Positions 28,754-36,210 of a DNA stretch of 64,000 nucleotides are shown in pieces (position 1 is the stretch's first letter; each line of letters opens with the position of its first letter). The position numbers were made by a program, and so were the translations under genes. The notes beneath the pieces are model-generated. The model was not told the origin of the DNA and ran no database searches. It worked only from the letters and a program-made list of their open reading frames with translations. Origin of the DNA: Ancylobacter vacuolatus (GTDB lineage: Bacteria > Pseudomonadota > Alphaproteobacteria > Rhizobiales > Xanthobacteraceae); assembly GCF_030813595.1 (NCBI RefSeq), contig NZ_JAUSUH010000009.1:124001-188000 (forward strand). Reading direction: 5' to 3'.

Positions 28754-29581
28754 CTAGTTCCGCGTCACGTCGAGATCGGCCCAGATGCGCCTGACGTAAT
28801 CGACGAAGCCGGCGCTCTCGCGGGCGGCGATCATGTCGGTGCGCTCGGTGCCGAGCGCGATGTCGTAGATCGCCTTCACCCGCGTCGGGCGTTTGCTCAG
28901 CACGATCACCCGGTCGGCGATGGAGACCGCCTCCTCGATGTCATGGGTGATGAGCAGCACCGAGCGCCGGCTCTCGCGCACCAGCTTGGCGGTGTCGCTC
29001 TCGATCAGCAGCTTGGTCTGGAAGTCGAGCGCGGCGAAGGGCTCGTCGAGCAGCAGCACGTCCGGCTCGTTCACCAGCGTGCGGGCCAGCGCCACGCGCT
29101 GGCGCATGCCGCCCGATAGCGTTGTGGGGTAATGGTCGGCAAAGCCGTGCAGGCCGAGCTGGTCGAGCATGACATGGGCACGCTCCTCCGCCTCGGAAAG
29201 GCTCACCCCGCGTATCTCCAGCCCCAGCATCACATTGCGCAGCGCCGTGCGCCAGGGCAGCAGCAGGTCCTTCTGCAGCATGTAGCCGACGCCGGCGGGC
29301 TGGCCGGACATTTCCCGGCCGAACCAACTCACGCGGCCGGAATCGGGGGCGATGAGGCCGCACAGCGTGTTGAGCAACGTGGTCTTGCCGCAGCCCGAGG
29401 GGCCGACAATGGCGACGATCTCGCCCTCGTTCAGGGTCAGCGACAAGTCGCCGATGACGGGCACCACCCGCCCATCGGCGTCGAAGCTCTTGGCCACATG
29501 CGCGACCACGAGGGGCGGCGCGCCGGCTTGCGCCGGGGGGCGCGCCCCTGCCGCGATGGCGGGGGAAACCACCGCGCTCAC
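28754..29581 (-). CDS. ABC transporter ATP-binding protein, NitT/TauT family
   Basis: A 275-aa ATPase. Walker A is GPSGCGKTT, the Q-loop region is GYMLQKDLLLPWRTALRNV (the LLPW motif is characteristic of this family), the signature is [14 protein letters not shown], and Walker B is VLLLDEPFAALD. The start is a GTG overlapping the binding-protein stop (GTGA); a longer frame has no support. It works with the permease and binding protein encoded on either side. Confidence 0.9.
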   Translation of the reverse strand: MSAVVSPAIAAGARPPAQAGAPPLVVAHVAKSFDADGRVVPVIGDLSLTLNEGEIVAIVGPSGCGKTTLLNTLCGLIAPDSGRVSWFGREMSGQPAGVGYMLQKDLLLPWRTALRNVMLGLEIRGVSLSEAEERAHVMLDQLGLHGFADHYPTTLSGGMRQRVALARTLVNEPDVLLLDEPFAALDFQTKLLIESDTAKLVRESRRSVLLITHDIEEAVSIADRVIVLSKRPTRVKAIYDIALGTERTDMIAARESAGFVDYVRRIWADLDVTRN

Positions 29582-30600
29582 CCGAGCTGCTTGACGGCCT
29601 TGTCGGCGAAGGAGTTGTCGATGATCTGGTCGAAGCTCACCGTGCCCTTGATGTTGCCGAGGTAGAGCTGCATGTCCATCAGGTTCTTCCACTGGTCGGG
29701 CTTGGTGACGACCGACTGCGCCGGGATGAGATATTTCAGCTCGGCGTCGATCGCCTTGTCGACCACCTCGCCCGGCAGATCGGGGAATTCGAGCCGCGCC
29801 ACCTTCTTGGCGAAGGCCGGGTCGGCATAGGTCTTGCGCGAGGCTTCCTCGAACGCCGTCACCAGCGCCTGCACCATTTCCGGGTCCTTGGCGATGGTGC
29901 TGGGCAGCACCATGATGCCGGTGTTGCAGAACGGGCCGATATAGTTCGAGAAGTCGAACACCACCTTGGAGCCCTGCGCCTCGGCGGCGGCGACGCTCGG
30001 CTGGTAGGCCACCGCCATGTCGGCCTGTCCCGCCAGCATGGCGCCGATCTCGGTGCCGGGGCTCACCGGAACGATGGTCACATCGGTGCCGAGCTTCAGC
30101 CCGGCCTGCTCGACCATGCGCTTGGTGACGGAATAATTGGTGTTCGGCTCCGGCGAGGTGACAACCTTCTTGCCCTTGAGGTCCTTCGGGTCGGTGAAGG
30201 GCTCCATGGTCTTCGACACGCCGAAATAATGCGCCCGCTGCACCACCGTGCCGACGACGACGCCGGGGCCGCCATTCTCGCGCGAGATCTGCGCCATGGT
30301 GGCGTCGCCAATGGCGAAATCGGCCGACCCGCCGAGCACGGCGGCGAAGGTCTGGGTGTCGCCGCCGGCGGCCGAGACCTTCATGTCGAGCCCGTGCTTG
30401 GCGAAGATGCCGTCATGCATGCCGACATAGAGGTTGATGTAACCGAGATTGTGCACCGCCTCGCTGAAATTCACCGTCTTCAGCGTCGCCCCCGTGGCGC
30501 GGGTGGCGATATAGGGCATGGCGACGAGGCCGCCGGCCGCTGCCATGGAGGTCTTGAGGAAATTGCGACGGTCGACGCCGTTGCGGAAAATGTTCGACAT
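29578..30600 (-). CDS. ABC transporter substrate-binding protein, NitT/TauT family
   Basis: A 340-aa periplasmic receptor. The N-terminus DRRNFLKTSMAAAGGL is a twin-arginine signal, with cleavage near ATGA. The mature part has the NMT1/SsuA-like pattern NLGYINLYVGMHDGIFAKHGL. I chose the ATG at 30600 because GGAGAG lies 7 nt upstream; the frame continues 170 codons further without homology. It is the first gene of the four-gene operon and is divergent from the amiC-like gene at 30,968. Confidence 0.9.
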   Translation of the reverse strand: MSNIFRNGVDRRNFLKTSMAAAGGLVAMPYIATRATGATLKTVNFSEAVHNLGYINLYVGMHDGIFAKHGLDMKVSAAGGDTQTFAAVLGGSADFAIGDATMAQISRENGGPGVVVGTVVQRAHYFGVSKTMEPFTDPKDLKGKKVVTSPEPNTNYSVTKRMVEQAGLKLGTDVTIVPVSPGTEIGAMLAGQADMAVAYQPSVAAAEAQGSKVVFDFSNYIGPFCNTGIMVLPSTIAKDPEMVQALVTAFEEASRKTYADPAFAKKVARLEFPDLPGEVVDKAIDAELKYLIPAQSVVTKPDQWKNLMDMQLYLGNIKGTVSFDQIIDNSFADKAVKQLG

Positions 30601-30967
30601 GTGCGCTCTCCGGTTCCCGAAATAGTCGAGAGATTGGCACCATGAGAAATCTCCCCCTGTTTTCAGACAAGGCGAAATAGAGCGCAGCTTTCGGCCGTTG
30701 CCAGACGCCGGGCGGACGACATCTGAATAATGACGCTTTTGACACCTCGCCTGACCAATCCTTGTGAGCGGCGTGCTCACCGCGCCGGCTTGGCGCCGAG
30801 TATTTTTGCGCGCCGCCCGGCGTAATGTCATTTTTGCCAGATTGGCCGCCCGATATATCAGCATCCTGCCCGGCCGCGCGCCGCGCGGACTTGACCTGCT
30901 GGCTGCGCGCGCGCCAAAACGGGCCAGCTCGGCGTCGCCGGGAAAACAGGGCACAGGGCAGGCGCCG
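30601..30967. promoter_or_regulatory. Divergent regulatory region between NitT/TauT operon and amiC1
   Basis: A 367-bp gap with no supported gene. On the plus strand a TTGACA lies at 30739-30744 without a clear -10. It is followed by an inverted repeat GTGAGC-GGCGT-GCTCAC (30764-30780), and then GCGCC-GGCTT-GGCGC with a short T run (ATTTTTG, about 30801-30808). This could be a weaker version of the terminator leaders found before the nitrilase and amiC2. The plus-strand amiC1 frame is open through part of the gap, so the amiC1 start is uncertain. Confidence 0.4.
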
Positions 30968-32125
30968 GTGACGAGTCTCGGCAGCGTAGAGAACGGTTCC
31001 GGCACGTCGGGCACGCCCTGGCGGGTCGGCGTGCTGTTCTCCCGCAAGGGGCATATGCGCGAGCCGGAGACCGAGCATTTCCGCGGCACGGCGCTCGCCA
31101 TCGAGGAGATCAACCTCGCGGGGGGCGTGCTCGGCCGGCCGATCGAGCCGGTGTGCTACGACCCGGAATCGAGCCCGGAACTCTATCGCCGCTACGCCGA
31201 GCGGCTGCTGACCGAGGACGGCATCAGCACCATTTTCGGCTGCTGCACTTCCTCCTGCCGCAAGGCGATCCTCGCCACGGTGGAACGGCGCAACGCGCTG
31301 CTCTGGTACCCCTCGCTCTATGAGGGCTTCGAATATTCGCCGAACGTCATCTATACCGGCGCGGCACCGAACCAGAACAGCCTGCAGCTCGCCCGCCATC
31401 TGCTGTCCCGCTTCGGGCCGCGCTTCTATCTAGTCGGCTCGGACTACATCTATCCCCGCGAATCCAACCGCATCATGCGCGACCTCGTCTCGCGCGAGGG
31501 CGGCGAGGTGGTGGCGGAAACCTATGTGCCGGAACAGCCGCACGAGGACCAGATTCGCCGCGTGGTGGAAGATATCCGCCGCCGCGCCCCCTCGGTGGTG
31601 TTCTCCACCGTGGTCGGCCAGGGCGCGCATCTGCTCTACCGGCTGTTCCGCGAGGCGGGGCTTGACCCGCGCACGCTGCCGATCGCCAGCCTCACCATGT
31701 CGGAGGGCGAGATCCGCGCCATCGGGCCGGAACTCTGCGTCGGCCACATCACCTCGGCGCCCTATTTCTCCACCGTCGACACCCCGGCCAATCGCCGCTT
31801 CGTCGCGGCCTACCGCGCCCGTTTCGGCCGCGACGCGGCGGTGACGATGTATGCCGAGGCCGCCTATTTCCAGATCCACCTGTTCGCCGATGCGCTCAAG
31901 CGGGCGAAGTCGCTCGACACCCAGCGCCTGGTCGACGCCGCGCTCGGCACCGAATATGACGCGCCGCAGGGCCGCATCCGCATCGACCCGGACAACAACC
32001 ACACCTATCTCCTGCCGCGCATCGGCATGGTGAACGAGCATGGCGATTTCGACGTGGTGTGGGAGGCCAAGGCGCCGGTGAAGCCCGACCCCTATCTCGT
32101 CGACCACATCTATGACCATGCGTGA
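30968..32125 (+). CDS. amiC: AmiC-like amide sensor (periplasmic-binding-protein fold, cytoplasmic), copy 1
   Basis: A 385-aa protein of the AmiC/UrtA-like branch of type I binding proteins, without a signal peptide, as expected for a cytoplasmic sensor that holds AmiR inactive until an amide binds. Motifs include VGVLFSRKG, IFGCCTSSCRKA and LLWYPSLYEGFE. The latter is shared with AmiC and with the copy at 43,972. The GTG at 30968 is my best start, just ahead of the conserved domain, but no strong ribosome-binding site decides it. The amiR-like gene follows after 33 bp. Confidence 0.85.
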   Translation: MTSLGSVENGSGTSGTPWRVGVLFSRKGHMREPETEHFRGTALAIEEINLAGGVLGRPIEPVCYDPESSPELYRRYAERLLTEDGISTIFGCCTSSCRKAILATVERRNALLWYPSLYEGFEYSPNVIYTGAAPNQNSLQLARHLLSRFGPRFYLVGSDYIYPRESNRIMRDLVSREGGEVVAETYVPEQPHEDQIRRVVEDIRRRAPSVVFSTVVGQGAHLLYRLFREAGLDPRTLPIASLTMSEGEIRAIGPELCVGHITSAPYFSTVDTPANRRFVAAYRARFGRDAAVTMYAEAAYFQIHLFADALKRAKSLDTQRLVDAALGTEYDAPQGRIRIDPDNNHTYLLPRIGMVNEHGDFDVVWEAKAPVKPDPYLVDHIYDHA

Positions 32126-32158
32126 GCCGGCCCGCCAGACGGCGCGGAGGCGGCCGGC

Positions 32159-32773
32159 ATGAGCGCCTCGCAGCTCATCCAGAACCTGCGCAATACCCGC
32201 GTCGCCGTGGTGCACCCGCGCGACCAGGACGGCGACGACCTCGTGCGCCAGCTCCAGCGCATCGGCTGCCAGGTGCAGGTGGTGTGGCCCCCGCCCTCGC
32301 AGCTGCCGCTTCCCCTCGACGCGGTGTTCTTCCTGCTCGACCGCGACACCCGCAGCTCCATGCCGTGGCGGATGGCGGACCTCGCCATCGCCCATATCGC
32401 CATTGTCGACTACGAGAACCCGACCGTGCTGAAGGCGCTGCTGGATTCCAGCGCCCATGGCGTGCTGGTGCGCCCGATCCGTGCCTCCGGTGTGCTCTCC
32501 AGCCTCGTCCTGGCGCTCTCGCAGCGCGGCTATGAGGGGCGGCTGCTGGCCAAGATCACCAAGCTGGAAGACACGCTGCGCACCCGCCGCGACGTCGAAA
32601 AGGCGACGCGGCTCTTGATGGGCCTGCGCAATCTTTCCGAGGACGACGCCTACCAGTTCCTGCGCAAGCAGGCGACCGCCAAGCGGGTACCGATCGGCAC
32701 CATTGCCGGCTCGATCATCAATGCCCATGCGATGCTGGCCGAGCTCGACCGCGACGGCGAGCCGGACAAGTAA
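32159..32773 (+). CDS. amiR: AmiR-like ANTAR-domain antiterminator, copy 1
   Basis: A 204-aa protein with AmiR architecture: a receiver-like domain that lacks a normal phosphoacceptor pocket (residues about 12-125), a coiled coil, and a C-terminal ANTAR three-helix RNA-binding domain (KATRLLMGLRNLSEDDAYQFLRK). ANTAR proteins bind hexaloop hairpins in leader RNA and prevent termination. Such a leader lies directly downstream (32,868-32,962), before the nitrilase gene. AmiC1 should be its ligand-dependent inhibitor. Confidence 0.88.
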   Translation: MSASQLIQNLRNTRVAVVHPRDQDGDDLVRQLQRIGCQVQVVWPPPSQLPLPLDAVFFLLDRDTRSSMPWRMADLAIAHIAIVDYENPTVLKALLDSSAHGVLVRPIRASGVLSSLVLALSQRGYEGRLLAKITKLEDTLRTRRDVEKATRLLMGLRNLSEDDAYQFLRKQATAKRVPIGTIAGSIINAHAMLAELDRDGEPDK

Positions 32774-32780
32774 GCCTTCC

Positions 32781-32797
32781 TGCCTAACTCCTAGGCA
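32781..32797 (+). other. Hairpin after amiR1
   Basis: TGCCTA-ACTCC-TAGGCA forms a 6-bp perfect stem just after the amiR stop. There is no U-tract behind it, so it is more likely an RNA 3'-end stabiliser or pause than a complete terminator. Confidence 0.35.
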
Positions 32798-32831
32798 AAT
32801 GCGACTGTGCCCTTAACGCGTGCATTGGCGC

Positions 32832-32860
32832 TTGACAGGACCCCGGCGCTGCGCTTCCAT
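32832..32860 (+). promoter_or_regulatory. Candidate sigma70-type promoter of the nitrilase/transporter operon
   Basis: TTGACA (32832-32837) is followed after exactly 17 bp by TTCCAT (32855-32860). The -35 is perfect and the -10 is poor. A transcript starting about 8 nt later would begin with the hexaloop hairpins and terminator of the ANTAR leader. Confidence 0.45.
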
Positions 32861-32867
32861 AGGTCCA

Positions 32868-32962
32868 ACGCTTCGTGAGCGTGGCGGCAGCGTTGCCGCT
32901 CAACATCCAGGCTATGCAGCCCTCGATGGTGCCGGAAGGCACTGCCGGGGGCTTTTTGTTTT
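32868..32962 (+). promoter_or_regulatory. ANTAR (AmiR) antitermination leader with intrinsic terminator
   Basis: The leader has three hairpins in order. ACGCT-TCGTG-AGCGT is at 32868-32882. GGCGGC-AGCGTT-GCCGCT is at 32883-32900; its six-base loop has A at position 1 and G at position 4, the ANTAR-recognition rule. A long stem at 32919-32952 has a GGAA loop, 14 pairs with one mismatch, and is followed by TTTTTGTTTT. The last is a strong intrinsic terminator only about 40 bp before the nitrilase start. AmiR binding to the hexaloop would let transcription read through. The first loop has five bases and breaks the rule. Confidence 0.65.
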
Positions 32963-33003
32963 CACGCCGCGGGCCGCCGCGGCGATCGCAGAGGTGTGCC
33001 TCC

Positions 33004-33873
33004 ATGCCGGTCTCCAGCCTTGTCCGCGTCGCCTGCATCCAGATGGAGCCGCGCTTCGGCGACACCCGCGCCAATGTCGCCCATTCGCTTGGTCTCATCT
33101 CCCGCGCGGCGGACGACGGCGCCAAGCTGGTCGTGCTGCCGGAACTCGCCAATACCGGCTACGTGTTCGAAACCCGCGAGGAAGCCTTCGGCCTCGCCGA
33201 GACCATTCCCGACGGACCGACCTGCGCCGCGTGGATGAAGATCGCCAATGAGCGCGGCCTGCACATCGTCGCCGGCATCACCGAGCGCGAGGGCACGTCG
33301 CTCTACAACAGCGCTGTGGTGATCGGCCCCGACGGCCATATCGGCACCTATCGCAAGATGCATCTGTGGGGCAACGAGAACCTGTTCTTCGAGCCCGGCA
33401 ATAACGGCTTCCCGGTGTTCCAGACCCCACTGGGGCGGATCGGCGTCGCCATCTGCTACGATGGCTGGTTCCCCGAGACCTACCGGCTGCAGGCGCTGCA
33501 GGGCGCGGACATCGTCTGCGTGCCGACCAACTGGGTGCCGATCCCCGGCCAGATGGAAGGCCGCGAGGCGATGGCCAACATCCTCGCCATGGCCGCCGCC
33601 CATTCCAATTCGCTCTACATCGCCTGCGCCGACCGCATCGGCACCGAGCGTGGCCAGCCCTTCGAGGGCCAGAGCCTCATCCTCAGCTACACCGGCTGGC
33701 CCGAAGCCGGCCCGGCCAGCCGCACCGGCGAGGAGATCGTCTCGGCCGAAATCGACCTCGGCGCCGCCCGCCGCGCCCGCAACTGGAACGACTTCAACCA
33801 GGTGCTGCGCGACCGGCGCACCGATGTCTATGCCGAGATGCTCGGCTCCGACATTTCCCGGGGCTGGTACTGA
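33004..33873 (+). CDS. Nitrilase/amidohydrolase superfamily (C-N hydrolase), single domain
   Basis: A 289-aa enzyme with the Glu-Lys-Cys triad: Glu47 in VLPELANTGY, Lys118 in YRKMHL and Cys151 in AICYDGWFPE. The length is that of aliphatic amidases and N-carbamoyl hydrolases; the exact substrate cannot be told. I chose the ATG at 33004 because AGAGGTG sits 8-14 nt upstream and the catalytic domain starts there. The gene directly follows the ANTAR leader, and the transporter binding protein follows after 57 bp. It is therefore likely induced by the amide or nitrile that AmiC1 senses. Confidence 0.9.
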   Translation: MPVSSLVRVACIQMEPRFGDTRANVAHSLGLISRAADDGAKLVVLPELANTGYVFETREEAFGLAETIPDGPTCAAWMKIANERGLHIVAGITEREGTSLYNSAVVIGPDGHIGTYRKMHLWGNENLFFEPGNNGFPVFQTPLGRIGVAICYDGWFPETYRLQALQGADIVCVPTNWVPIPGQMEGREAMANILAMAAAHSNSLYIACADRIGTERGQPFEGQSLILSYTGWPEAGPASRTGEEIVSAEIDLGAARRARNWNDFNQVLRDRRTDVYAEMLGSDISRGWY

Positions 33874-33930
33874 CCGGCCCCCGCTCCGCCCTCCACCCCA
33901 ACAAGAACCGCAACCTTCCGGAGAAAGCCT

Positions 33931-35085
33931 ATGTCCCGTAGCTCCCTGCTGATGGCCGGCGTGTTCGCCGCCGGCCTGCTCGCCGGCCCGGCGCTCGCCG
34001 CCGACACCATCACCATCGGCATTCCCGTCGGCCTGTCCGGCGCCAATTCCGTGGTCGCGCCTTCCGTCGTCCAGTCCGCCGAACTGGCGGTGGAAGAGAT
34101 CAACGCCAAGGGCGGCATCCTCGGCAAGAAGGTGGTGCTCGAAGTCGCCGACGACGCCTCCGGCGCGGCCGGCGCGCAGAAGGCCTTCGATTCGCTGATC
34201 TTCCAGAAGAAGGTCGATGCGCTGATCTCGATGGAGACCTCGGCCGCCCGCAATGCCGGCCTGCCGATCGTCAATCGCGGCAAGGTGCCCTACATCTACA
34301 CCTCGTTCTATGAGGGCCGCTCCTGCAGCCCCTACATGTTCGTGAACGCCTGGGTGCCCGACCAGCAGGTCGCCCCCATCGTCGACTTCTTCAACAAGGA
34401 AGGCGCCAAGACCTATTTCCTGATCGGCTCCGACTACGCCTTCGGGCGCGGCATGCTGGCCTTCACGAAGGAGTACATCGAGAAGACCGGCGGCAAGATC
34501 GTCGGCGACGAATACGCCCCGATGGACGCCACCGACTGGACCGCCATCCTCTCCAAGGTGAAGGCGGCCAATCCCGACGCCATCATCACCTCCACCGCCG
34601 GCGGCGCGCCGAACGTGACGCTCACCAAGCAGCTGCGCGCGGCGGGCATCAAGTCGCTCTATGGCAACCTCGCCGTGGATGAAGGCACCGCCAAGTCCAT
34701 GGGCCCGGATGCCGAGGGCATCTACATCGCCGGCTCCTACTTCACCAATATCGACACCCCCGCCAACAAGGCCTTCCTCGCCGCGATGGAGAAGAAGTTC
34801 GGCAAGGATCTGAAGACGCCGAACGACCTCTCCGTGCCGGAATATGAAGCCGTCTATGCCTACAAGGCCGCCGTCGAGAAGGCCGGCACGACGGAGGCCG
34901 CCAAGGTGATCCCGGCGCTGGCCGAAGTCGCGGTGGAAGGCCCGCGCGGCACCATCATCATGAACAAGCAGCGCCATGCGCCGCTCACCATGTATCTCGG
35001 CCAGGTGAAGGGCGACGGCTCGGTGAGCATCATCTCCACCTTCAAGGACGTCGATCCCGGCGAGCAGTGCCCGAAGCTGAAGTGA
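33931..35085 (+). CDS. HAAT-type ABC transporter substrate-binding protein, cluster 1
   Basis: A 384-aa periplasmic receptor of the branched-chain-amino-acid/urea/amide class. The Sec signal MSRSSLLMAGVFAAGLLAG is cleaved near ALAADT. The mature pattern includes GIPVGLSGANSVVAPSVVQS and NAKGGILGKKV. Residues in SMETSAARNAG and TSFYEGRSCSPYMF lie at the expected ligand site. CCGGAGAAAG precedes the ATG. It is separated from its permease gene by a repeat-containing gap of 288 bp. Confidence 0.9.
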   Translation: MSRSSLLMAGVFAAGLLAGPALAADTITIGIPVGLSGANSVVAPSVVQSAELAVEEINAKGGILGKKVVLEVADDASGAAGAQKAFDSLIFQKKVDALISMETSAARNAGLPIVNRGKVPYIYTSFYEGRSCSPYMFVNAWVPDQQVAPIVDFFNKEGAKTYFLIGSDYAFGRGMLAFTKEYIEKTGGKIVGDEYAPMDATDWTAILSKVKAANPDAIITSTAGGAPNVTLTKQLRAAGIKSLYGNLAVDEGTAKSMGPDAEGIYIAGSYFTNIDTPANKAFLAAMEKKFGKDLKTPNDLSVPEYEAVYAYKAAVEKAGTTEAAKVIPALAEVAVEGPRGTIIMNKQRHAPLTMYLGQVKGDGSVSIISTFKDVDPGEQCPKLK

Positions 35086-35373
35086 GCCCATCCGCGTGAA
35101 CCACCCGCCTCTCGCCATCGCCACGAGGCGGGTGCGACGTGCGGGGTGAGGGACCTCGGCTTCCGTGCCTGGCCCGCCGGGGCGCCTCACCCCCTCTCTC
35201 TCCCCCCGCGGGGAGAGGGAGCCTCGCGGCGGCGCCGTGTCACACTTACCGGCGGGATGGCGCGATACTTGCGACCCGCCTTGCGACGTCATCCTGCGGC
35301 GCCCGGCAAAGCCGGGTTTTGCGGGATGACGTGGCTCTCGACCCGCCGTGCCTCAAACCCCAAAGGACTTCAC
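35086..35373 (+). repeat. Intergenic hairpin repeats between binding protein and permease genes, cluster 1
   Basis: Two elements lie here. At about 35188-35220, CTCTCCCC and GGGGAGAG form an inverted repeat (the widespread REP-like type, also at 47,048 and 47,135). At 35286-35332 a larger inverted repeat has outer arms ACGTCATCC/GGATGACGT, enclosing CCCGGC-AAA-GCCGGG followed by TTTT, which looks like a weak terminator. The ribosome-binding site AAAGGA of the permease is at about 35362. Such elements often protect the upstream mRNA and reduce downstream expression. Confidence 0.7.
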
Positions 35374-36210
35374 ATGATCGGCCAGACGCTGGACATCGTG
35401 ACCACCGCCGCCATCCTCTATGCGGTGGCGACCGGGCTGCTGCTCGTGTTCGGCGTCATGAAGATCATCAATTTCGCCCATGGGGGGCTGATGACGCTGG
35501 GCGGCTATGCCGCGCTTCTCACCACCCAGGCCGGGCTGAACCCCTGGCTGGCCATTCCCGCCGCCGCGCTGTTCGGCGGCGTGGTCGGCATGGCGATCGA
35601 ACGCTTCGTCGTCCGCCCGCTCTATAACCGCCCGCTCGACGCCATCCTCGCCACCTGGGGCCTGTCGATCATCATCGGCCAGCTGATCACCATCGCCTTC
35701 GGCCGCGGCGTGCAGTTCGCGGAATCGCCGCTGAACGGCACGCTCGATCTGTGGGGCGAGAGCTATTCCGCCTACCGCCTCGCTTTGGTCGGCATCGCCG
35801 CCGTGCTCGGCATCGGGCTGACCGCGCTGCTTCAGGGCACGCGGCTGGGGCTGGAGACCCGCGCCGTCATCATGAACGAGGATCTGGCGCGCGGGCTCGG
35901 CATCAATAGCGGGCTGGTGCGCTTCCTCACCTTCACTCTCGGCTCGGCGCTGGCGGGCGTGGCCGGCGCGCTGATCACGCCGCTGTCGAGCGTCGATCCT
36001 TCCATGGGCGTGCCCTGGCTGGTCAACGCCTTCATGCTGGTGCTGGTGTCAGGCGCCTCGCTGGTCAGCCTGCTGTTCGCCTGCCTGGTGCTGGGCGGGG
36101 CGCAGGTGCTGGTCGCCACCCATTTCAGCCCGGTACTCGGAGGCCTGACCATCGCCGTGCTCGCCGCCATCATTCTGCGCATCCGGCCTCAGGGGTTCGC
36201 CCGTGACTGA
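35374..36210 (+). CDS. HAAT-type ABC transporter permease (LivH/UrtB class), cluster 1
   Basis: A 278-aa inner-membrane protein with about eight helices. Conserved segments are GVMKIINFAHGGLMTLGGYAA and RPLDAILATWGLSIII, both typical of LivH/UrtB/FmdE proteins. I chose the ATG at 35374 because AAAGGA lies 6 nt upstream; the longer open frame is repeat DNA. The next gene overlaps the stop by 8 bp. Confidence 0.9.
   Translation: MIGQTLDIVTTAAILYAVATGLLLVFGVMKIINFAHGGLMTLGGYAALLTTQAGLNPWLAIPAAALFGGVVGMAIERFVVRPLYNRPLDAILATWGLSIIIGQLITIAFGRGVQFAESPLNGTLDLWGESYSAYRLALVGIAAVLGIGLTALLQGTRLGLETRAVIMNEDLARGLGINSGLVRFLTFTLGSALAGVAGALITPLSSVDPSMGVPWLVNAFMLVLVSGASLVSLLFACLVLGGAQVLVATHFSPVLGGLTIAVLAAIILRIRPQGFARD

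Noticed and set aside
30600-30660. Sigma54 promoter (TGGCAC with partner GC element)
   Set aside because: TGGCAC occurs at about 30635 but no TTGC element lies at the required spacing on either strand.
30764-30967. N-terminal extension of amiC1 from a GTG at 30764
   Set aside because: The extension is Arg/Ala-rich without homology to AmiC and overlaps the likely promoter and inverted repeats; the start at 30968 is preferred but not certain.
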